A DNA stretch of 6,231 nucleotides from Thioalkalivibrio sp. (GTDB lineage: Bacteria; Pseudomonadota; Gammaproteobacteria; Ectothiorhodospirales; Ectothiorhodospiraceae): the NCBI GenBank assembly GCA_007133115.1, contig SLNI01000131.1, forward strand, positions 1-6,231, written 5' to 3'. The first letter of the stretch is position 1, and each line of letters opens with the position of its first letter. Below are positions 1 to 6,231 of the stretch, piece by piece. The notes beneath the pieces are model-generated. The model did no database searches. It saw nothing but the letters and a program-made list of their open reading frames with translations, and was not told the origin of the DNA. Both the position numbers and the translations under genes were made by a program.

Positions 1-1518
<1,518 letters not shown>

Positions 1519-1535
1519 TAGAAGAGGACACCGCC

Positions 1536-1542
1536 GAGGAGG
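1536..1542 (+). promoter_or_regulatory. Strong Shine-Dalgarno that decides the ybeL start
   Basis: GAGGAGG is a near-perfect anti-SD match. Two in-frame ATGs follow, at 1544 and 1550. The first is only 1 nt from this site and cannot be read efficiently with it, while the second is 7 nt away, which is optimal. The start at 1550 (MNETGN) is therefore preferred. Confidence 0.75.
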
Positions 1543-1549
1543 CATGGAC

Positions 1550-2086
1550 ATGAACGAGACCGGCAACCCTGAAGAGGACCGGCTGGAACACGCCTACAAC
1601 CGCATGCTGCAGAAGCTCTCGACAGACCTGGAAGCCCTGCCTGATCGCAGCGACGTGATTCTGAACGATCTGCTGGAATCCGCTCGCAGCGAGGCTTTGG
1701 CCAACGGGCAGATCACGACCGAGGAAGCCGATACGGTGACGGACTATCTGCGCCGTGACCTGCACGACCTGGGAAGCTTCCTCGGCAAGGGCACAACGGA
1801 TTGGCGCGACTGGCTGCGAATGGACATTGCGATGATCGAGGCCGGCCTGTTGAATGCCCTGAGCTCGGTCGCGGACCAGACCAAGGTCGAGCTGGCCGAA
1901 TTTGCGGCGCGGGCCTATCGGATGGGCGAATGGCATACGGGGGAAATCACCGGGCCGGGCGAACTCACCTGTATGGAGTGTGGCGGCACCATTCATCTTT
2001 CCAAAGCGGGCAGGATTCCGCCCTGTCCGCATTGTCGGCACACGCGCTTTCACCGGGGCGGCCCGGCACCCGAAGGTTCCGAGTAG
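1550..2086 (+). CDS. ybeL: YbeL-family zinc-ribbon protein (DUF1451)
   Basis: A 178-residue protein of the YbeL/DUF1451 family (E. coli YbeL is about 160 aa), whose biochemical role is not established. The N-terminal two-thirds (about 8-125) is predicted helical and acidic, with DYLRRDLHDL at 65-74 resembling the RRDLEEF region of E. coli YbeL, then DQTKVELAEFA at 109-119. After the family-like YHSGE-type motif (here WHTGEITGPGEL, 128-139) comes a C-terminal zinc ribbon with C141-x2-C144 and C159-x2-C162. No signal peptide or membrane segment. It is divergent from leuS, as in E. coli, and converges on lnt with only 9 bp between stop codons. The reading frame stays open far upstream of 1550, but that part is antisense to leuS and lacks family similarity; the strong SD fixes the start at 1550. 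Family assignment is by recalled similarity; function is unknown. Confidence 0.93.
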   Translation: MNETGNPEEDRLEHAYNRMLQKLSTDLEALPDRSDVILNDLLESARSEALANGQITTEEADTVTDYLRRDLHDLGSFLGKGTTDWRDWLRMDIAMIEAGLLNALSSVADQTKVELAEFAARAYRMGEWHTGEITGPGELTCMECGGTIHLSKAGRIPPCPHCRHTRFHRGGPAPEGSE

Positions 2087-2095
2087 TCGCGCGGT

Positions 2096-3631
2096 TCAAC
2101 GACGGCGACGTGACCAGAGCGCTGGCAGGAGCAGCAGAGCGGAAAAGACAAACGCCGGCCAGGCACCGAAGCGCACGGCGGGCGTTACGCCCGAATGCGG
2201 CAGGACGTCGCCCTGCAACACCTCGCGGACGAACAGACCACTGTGTGCGGTCACCCGTCCATCGGCCGCAATCAGGGCCGAGATACCCGTATTGGTGGCC
2301 CGAATCATCGGGCGCCCCGCTTCGAGCGCTCGAAAGCGTGCGATCTGCAGATGCTGGTGCGGAGCCAACGTGTTGCCGAACCAGGCGTCGTTGCTGACAT
2401 TCAGCAGGAATGTCGCGTCCGGCAGCGCGGCCCGAATGCGGCGCGCATAGGCGGCTTCGTAGCAGACGGAGAGCCCGGCCACCTGCCCGGCCATCGGCAT
2501 CTGCCCGTCTCCCGTGCCGGCACTCAGATCCGACATCGGGATGTCGAGCAACCGGTCGAGCCAATCGAGCCGCTGTCGCAGGGGCAGGTACTCTCCGAAC
2601 GGAACGAGTTGCCGTTTGTCGTAAACGGCCCCGCTCGGGAGATGGCGGATACTGTTGTACATCGCCCGATCGACCGGGTCGAAATCGAAGATGCCCGTCA
2701 CCAGTTCCGTGCCCTCGAGCTCCAGACGCTCAGAGAGCGCGTCCAGTTCCGCGTAGACCTCGGCGTAGAATGCGGGGATCGCCGTCTCGGGCCAGACCAG
2801 CAGATCGACACCCGCAACCGGAAGACTCAGGCTCGAATAGGTGGCCAACGCATGCTGGATGCCGTCGTCCTGCCACTTGCGGCCCTGATCGATGTTTCCC
2901 TGTACAACCGCCACCCGCAACGGTGGCCCGGAAGGCTCCACCCAGTTCCAGGATGCGATCACCGCAGACCCGGCCAGCAGCGTCGCAATCAGCAGCACAG
3001 CGGCGATCAGGCGCCGCGCGAGCAGAAGCACCAGTGCCGCAGCCAGCATCGTGACCCAGAGCCCTGCGCCCGCCTCACCGCCCAGTGGAATCCAGGATCG
3101 GACCGGGCTGTCCAGCAATACGTGGCCGAGCAGAAGCCACGGGAACCCGGACAACAACCAGCCACGCAGGCCCTCCAGGAGCACATACCCCCCGGCCAGC
3201 GCCGACAACCAGACCAACAGCCCGGCGTTCCCGGCCACACGCGCCGCAAGCCAGGCCAGCACCGCAGGGTAGAACGCGAGGAGAAGCACGAATGCACCGG
3301 TGATCAGCGTCGCGACGACCCAGGGCGCCTGGCCAAAGATCAGCAGGCTGTTGAAGACCCAGGTCACACCGAATCCGAAGAACCCCAAACCGAAAGCGTA
3401 GCCATGGCGAAAGGACGTGCGGGGTTCACATCCGCGCAGGAGCGCGAACCAGAGGGCGAGTGCCGCGGGCGCGAGCAGGTACAGGTCGAACGGTGCGAAA
3501 GCCAGCACGAGGAGTCCACCGGCAGCCAACGAGACCCCGGTCGCGGGCCAGCCCGTCAACGCGCGTCCCGCCCATCGAAGCAACGGCTCCGGCGCGCTGG
3601 CCGTCGCCGGAGGAGCTTGCGCTTCACGCAT
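2096..3631 (-). CDS. lnt: Apolipoprotein N-acyltransferase
   Basis: Inner-membrane enzyme that transfers a phospholipid acyl chain to the alpha-amino group of the lipidated N-terminal cysteine of apolipoproteins, the last step of lipoprotein maturation. 511 aa, against 512 in E. coli. Hydrophobic segments fill about 31-226 and one lies near 490-506, bracketing a periplasmic nitrilase domain (about 238-475). The catalytic triad is visible: E282 in VWPETAIP, K339 in YDKRQLVPFGEYLP, and C390 in LSVCYEAAY; N414-D415 in NVSNDAWFG is also conserved. SGFPWLLLGH (161-170) matches the conserved periplasmic loop. The protein has about 30 Ala/Pro-rich residues before the first membrane segment, longer than E. 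coli. It starts 8 nt after the corC stop with no clear Shine-Dalgarno, so coupling to corC translation is likely. Ends in an Arg-rich tail (four consecutive Arg), consistent with a cytoplasmic C-terminus. Confidence 0.97.
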   Translation of the reverse strand: MREAQAPPATASAPEPLLRWAGRALTGWPATGVSLAAGGLLVLAFAPFDLYLLAPAALALWFALLRGCEPRTSFRHGYAFGLGFFGFGVTWVFNSLLIFGQAPWVVATLITGAFVLLLAFYPAVLAWLAARVAGNAGLLVWLSALAGGYVLLEGLRGWLLSGFPWLLLGHVLLDSPVRSWIPLGGEAGAGLWVTMLAAALVLLLARRLIAAVLLIATLLAGSAVIASWNWVEPSGPPLRVAVVQGNIDQGRKWQDDGIQHALATYSSLSLPVAGVDLLVWPETAIPAFYAEVYAELDALSERLELEGTELVTGIFDFDPVDRAMYNSIRHLPSGAVYDKRQLVPFGEYLPLRQRLDWLDRLLDIPMSDLSAGTGDGQMPMAGQVAGLSVCYEAAYARRIRAALPDATFLLNVSNDAWFGNTLAPHQHLQIARFRALEAGRPMIRATNTGISALIAADGRVTAHSGLFVREVLQGDVLPHSGVTPAVRFGAWPAFVFSALLLLPALWSRRRR

Positions 3632-3639
3632 CGGAGCGC

Positions 3640-4518
3640 TCAGGAATCCGCAGTACTGCTGCCGTCGGGTGCAGCCGCAACCCGACGCACCTCCACCAGG
3701 TGAAGGCGGCGGTTATCGGCCCGCAATACCCGGAACTGCAGGCCATCGAACGCGACGCTCTCGCCCCGACGCGGCACGTGACCAAACCGCGACAGAAGCA
3801 GACCGCCCAGTGTGTCGAAGTCCTCCTCGTCGTACGCGGTCCCGAAATAGGTGTTGAACTCCTCGATCGGGGTCAATGCCTTGATGGTGTAACGGTCACC
3901 GGGGTGTTGCATGATCTGCGTGAGGTAGTCGTCGACATCATGCTCGTCTTCGATTTCACCGACGATCTGTTCCAGCACGTCTTCGATCGTGACCAGTCCC
4001 GACACACCCCCGTACTCGTCGACCACGATCGCCATGTGGTTCCGACTGAGGCGGAATTCCTTGAGTAGAACATTCAGCCGCTTGCTCTCGGGAACAAACA
4101 CTGCTGGACGCAGGATTTCCTGCATGTCGAAGGATTCCTCCTGCGTGCCCGTGAAGAATCGAAGCAGATCCTTCGCAAGCAGGATGCCCGCGACCTCATC
4201 CCGGCTGTCGACGATGACCGGGATCCGCGAATGCGCGGATGAAACCAGGTCCGGGAGGATCTCCGCAAGACTGGCATCCCGGCGCACCACGTCCATCTGT
4301 GCCCGCGGCACCATGATGTCCCGGACCTGCATTTCCGCGACATGGAGTACTCCCTCGAGCATCGCCAGAGCCTCGGGATCGATCAGGTCCCGGGCATGGG
4401 CTCCGCGCAGAAGTTCGAGCAGCTGCTCTCGGTCCCGCGGCTCCGGGGAGAGCATCGAACCGAGACGTTCGAGCAAACCACGTAAAGGAGGGCCTTCGGA
4501 TCTTGCCGTATCAGACAT
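3640..4518 (-). CDS. corC: CorC/YbeX, CBS-pair and CorC_HlyC-domain protein
   Basis: 292 aa, the same length as E. coli CorC (YbeX). This is the short form without the N-terminal DUF21 membrane domain of larger CNNM/HlyC relatives, so it is expected to be cytoplasmic. A tandem CBS pair spans about 65-190: VRDIMVPRAQMDVV (65-78) opens the first, and VVDEYGGVSGLVTIEDVLEQ (165-184) followed by IVGEIEDEHD is the family hallmark of the second. The CorC_HlyC domain (about 205-283) contains FGHVPRRGE (245-253). The family is linked to magnesium and cobalt efflux and, for YbeX, to ribosome metabolism; the exact activity is unsettled. It lies 44 nt after ybeY and 8 nt before lnt. No Shine-Dalgarno is evident close to the ATG; the nearest GAGG is about 18 nt upstream. 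The start is chosen because the resulting length matches the family. Confidence 0.96.
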   Translation of the reverse strand: MSDTARSEGPPLRGLLERLGSMLSPEPRDREQLLELLRGAHARDLIDPEALAMLEGVLHVAEMQVRDIMVPRAQMDVVRRDASLAEILPDLVSSAHSRIPVIVDSRDEVAGILLAKDLLRFFTGTQEESFDMQEILRPAVFVPESKRLNVLLKEFRLSRNHMAIVVDEYGGVSGLVTIEDVLEQIVGEIEDEHDVDDYLTQIMQHPGDRYTIKALTPIEEFNTYFGTAYDEEDFDTLGGLLLSRFGHVPRRGESVAFDGLQFRVLRADNRRLHLVEVRRVAAAPDGSSTADS

Positions 4519-4562
4519 GGGAAAGCCGTGAAGACCTCGGGGTTGCGCTTTGAACAGGGGAT

Positions 4563-5015
4563 CTAGGCATACGGATCCGCAAATCCCAGCCCGGCAAGAA
4601 TTTCACGCTCGATCGTCTCCATCGCCTCAGCCTCGGTCGGCTCCTGATGATCCATGCCCTGCAGGTGCAGCATGCCATGGACCACCATGTGAGCAAAATG
4701 AGCCCGCAGGGACTTGCATTGTTCAAAAGCCTCGGTGGCCAGCACGGGCGCACAAAGCACGATATCGCCAAGGTACACGCTGGCCGAGAACCCGGCCGGG
4801 ACCGGCGGGGGCGCCGGAAAGGACAGGACGTTGGTGGCATCCGGCTTGCCGCGGAATTCCCGATTCAGCCGCCGCCCCTCCTCCAGATCCACCAGGCGGA
4901 GGGTGACGTGTGCGGATCCCGGATTGCGCCAGGCGGACTGGGCTGCCCGGTGCAGTGGTCCGGGACCCGGCCACCCGGTGCGCGACAACCCGTACTGGAC
5001 CCGCGCGTCAAGCAT
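4563..5015 (-). CDS. ybeY: Endoribonuclease YbeY (rRNA maturation factor)
   Basis: Single-strand endoribonuclease needed for 16S rRNA 3'-end maturation and 70S quality control; cytoplasmic, zinc-dependent. 150 aa from the ATG at 5013-5015 ([14 protein letters not shown]), close to the E. coli length of 155. The metal motif is intact: H113-GMLH117-LQGMD-H123, aligning with H114, H118 and H124 of E. coli. The conserved FRGKPDATNVLSFP (54-67) carries the active-site Arg (R55, E. coli R59). The C-terminus ends GFADPYA, as in the family. An upstream in-frame ATG at 5043-5045 would add ten residues inside phoH; it has GAGG only 3 nt away and lacks family support, whereas the chosen ATG has AGGA 4 nt upstream. 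The gene overlaps phoH by 8 nt (ATGCTTGA), consistent with translational coupling. YbeY and PhoH/YbeZ are reported partners in E. coli. Confidence 0.97.
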   Translation of the reverse strand: MLDARVQYGLSRTGWPGPGPLHRAAQSAWRNPGSAHVTLRLVDLEEGRRLNREFRGKPDATNVLSFPAPPPVPAGFSASVYLGDIVLCAPVLATEAFEQCKSLRAHFAHMVVHGMLHLQGMDHQEPTEAEAMETIEREILAGLGFADPYA

Positions 5016-5976
5016 CGGATCCTGCCGAATCCCCGTGGATCGCATAGGCCTCGACGATGCGCTGGACCAGCGGATGACGCACCACGTCGTCGGCCAGGAA
5101 TCGGGTCATGCTGACCCCGTCGACCCCGTCGAGGATTCTCGCTGCGTGGCGCAGCCCCGACAGCTGCCCCCGCGGCAGGTCCACCTGGGTGATGTCGCCA
5201 TTGACGACCGCGGTGGACCCGAAACCGATACGGGTCAGAAACATCTTCATCTGCTCCGCCGTGGTGTTCTGCGCTTCATCGAGGATGATGAACGACTCGT
5301 TCAGCGTACGTCCTCGCATGTAAGCGAGCGGCGCCACCTCGATCACCTGGCGTTCCATCAGGCGTGCGACCTGGTCGAAACCCAGTAATTCGTATAAAGC
5401 GTCATACATGGGGCGCAGATAGGGATCGATCTTCTGTGCCAGATCCCCCGGCAGGAACCCGAGCCGCTCGCCGGCTTCCACCGCGGGTCGGACCAGCACC
5501 AGCCTTCCGATGCGATCCTGCTCCAGAGCCTCCACGGCTGCCGCAACGGCCAGATAGGTCTTTCCGGTGCCCGCCGGACCGATCCCGAAGTTCAGGTCGT
5601 GATGCGCGATCGCGTCGAGATAGTGATTCTGGCGGGGGCCCCGTCCTCGGATGACCGCCCGCTTCAGTCGCAGAACGGGTTCGCGCGTTGTCGCGGCAGC
5701 GGGCTCGTCGAGATGGGCCGCCTGCAACGATGCGTGCACCTCTTCCAGACTGATCGGCTCGGCCCGAGCCATGCCGTGCAATTCCCGGATCAGCGCTTCG
5801 GCAGCGCGGACGGCTTGGTCGGGTCCCGTCAGGCTGAACCGAGCCCCCCGATTGTGCACGTGAACGCCCAGTCGGGACTCGATGAGTCGCAGATGAGAAT
5901 CCAGCGGACCCGACAGACGCGCAAGCGTCTCCTGGTCCGCGGGGTCCACCGTGAAATCAGCGCGGTTCTGCGGCAT
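5008..5976 (-). CDS. phoH: PhoH-family NTPase (YbeZ)
   Basis: 322-residue P-loop NTPase of the PhoH/YbeZ family, cytoplasmic, functionally linked to YbeY and RNA metabolism; E. coli YbeZ is 346 aa. The N-terminal part (about 8-85) has the small KH-like module of the family, with [15 protein letters not shown] at 30-44. After a linker, the NTPase domain carries Walker A GPAGTGKT (133-140) and Walker [10 protein letters not shown] (229-237). Also visible are [19 protein letters not shown] (161-179), the family sensor region with [12 protein letters not shown] (259-270), and [16 protein letters not shown] (296-311). The start at 5974-5976 (MPQNRADF) overlaps the miaB stop by 20 nt; the Shine-Dalgarno is weak (AGG, 3 nt before the ATG). 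A longer in-frame ATG at 6028-6030 only adds Trp/Arg-rich residues that are antiframe to miaB and is not used here. The family is certain; the exact NTP-driven activity is not established. Confidence 0.97.
   Translation of the reverse strand: MPQNRADFTVDPADQETLARLSGPLDSHLRLIESRLGVHVHNRGARFSLTGPDQAVRAAEALIRELHGMARAEPISLEEVHASLQAAHLDEPAAATTREPVLRLKRAVIRGRGPRQNHYLDAIAHHDLNFGIGPAGTGKTYLAVAAAVEALEQDRIGRLVLVRPAVEAGERLGFLPGDLAQKIDPYLRPMYDALYELLGFDQVARLMERQVIEVAPLAYMRGRTLNESFIILDEAQNTTAEQMKMFLTRIGFGSTAVVNGDITQVDLPRGQLSGLRHAARILDGVDGVSMTRFLADDVVRHPLVQRIVEAYAIHGDSAGSDA
5016..5023 (-). promoter_or_regulatory. Ribosome binding site of ybeY inside the phoH 3' end
   Basis: On the minus strand AGGA (5023-5020) precedes the ATG at 5015-5013 with 4 nt between, inside the last codons of phoH. 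This supports the shorter ybeY start over the ATG at 5045. Spacing is slightly short, so ribosomes ending phoH translation probably contribute. Confidence 0.5.
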
Positions 5977-6231
5977 ACGCCTGAAACGGACCCAGCCCCG
6001 TTTCCATGCCGTTCCCCAACAGCGTGCCACGCAAGGAATGCGGCTGCGCCTCGGTAATCAGCAAGTCCACCATCGTGCCCGTCAACTCGGGCGCACCGTC
6101 GAAGTTGACGACCCGGTTGTTGGCGGTGCGTGCCGCGAGCCGGGACGGGTCCCGGCGGGAGCGCCCCTCCACCAGTGCCCGCTGCACGCTGCCTGTCATG
6201 GCCTGGTTGCGCGCCTGGCCCTGCGCCTCGA
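5957..6231 (-). CDS. miaB: tRNA-2-methylthio-N6-dimethylallyladenosine synthase, C-terminal 90 residues (5' part beyond window)
   Basis: The C-terminal end of MiaB, the radical-SAM methylthiotransferase that converts i6A37 to ms2i6A37 in tRNAs reading UNN codons. The frame is open to the right edge (first whole codon at 6229-6227). The visible part begins [16 protein letters not shown], matching the helix after the radical-SAM domain. It then enters the TRAM RNA-binding domain: [43 protein letters not shown], all with clear counterparts in E. coli MiaB. The 4Fe-4S cysteine motifs are outside the window. The C-terminus is short, ending YAAEPR soon after the TRAM domain, without the longer tail of the E. 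coli protein (474 aa). The last 20 nt overlap the start of phoH. Most likely the upstream part of the same operon. Confidence 0.96.
   Translation of the reverse strand, partial: EAQGQARNQAMTGSVQRALVEGRSRRDPSRLAARTANNRVVNFDGAPELTGTMVDLLITEAQPHSLRGTLLGNGMETGLGPFQAYAAEPR

Noticed and set aside
2195..3703. A 502-codon plus-strand open frame covering lnt in antisense
   Set aside because: Its product is dominated by Gln, Arg, Pro and Glu with no recognisable domain, as expected when a Leu/Ala-rich GC-biased membrane gene is read backwards. lnt has its full catalytic triad in the other frame, and no SD or promoter supports this one.
5112..5131. Tandem GACCCCGTC repeat
   Set aside because: Two 9-bp copies inside phoH encode DGVDGV (283-288 approximately). 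This is an in-frame codon repeat and not a repeat element.

Overview
This is a stretch of conserved housekeeping chromosome from a GC-rich gammaproteobacterium. The evidence is the gene set and order: miaB, phoH/ybeZ, ybeY, corC/ybeX and lnt run in one direction, followed by ybeL and leuS in divergent orientation, which is the arrangement known from Escherichia coli and relatives with intervening genes missing. High GC and strongly GC-biased third codon positions, together with LeuS and YbeL features, suggest a Chromatiales/Ectothiorhodospiraceae- or Xanthomonadales-like lineage rather than an enteric one. That placement is inference, and I would not name a genus.

Layout: positions 1-1376 (minus) hold the N-terminal 458 residues of leucyl-tRNA synthetase, running off the left edge. 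Positions 1377-1549 are a divergent intergenic region with a recognisable leuS promoter, a weaker ybeL promoter and an inverted repeat between them. Positions 1550-2086 (plus) encode a YbeL-type zinc-ribbon protein. After a 9-bp gap, the minus-strand operon fills 2096-6231. Read in the direction of transcription it is miaB (C-terminal end only), phoH, ybeY, corC and lnt. miaB/phoH overlap by 20 nt and phoH/ybeY by 8 nt; ybeY-corC are 44 nt apart and corC-lnt 8 nt apart. No internal promoter or terminator was recognised.

Function: MiaB modifies A37 of tRNAs; PhoH (an NTPase) and YbeY (a metal-dependent endoribonuclease) act in rRNA maturation and ribosome quality control; CorC is a CBS-domain protein tied to Mg/Co handling and ribosome physiology; Lnt completes lipoprotein acylation in the inner membrane. 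LeuS charges tRNA-Leu. The neighbourhood therefore joins translation fidelity with envelope biogenesis.

I looked for a new system and found none. No mobile element, CRISPR array, RNA gene, toxin-antitoxin pair or horizontally acquired cargo is visible. The points worth a second look are small: loss of the ZN-1 cysteines in LeuS, a nested inverted repeat centred between the two divergent promoters, start-codon choices that change annotated N-termini, and a tight convergent junction without a visible terminator.
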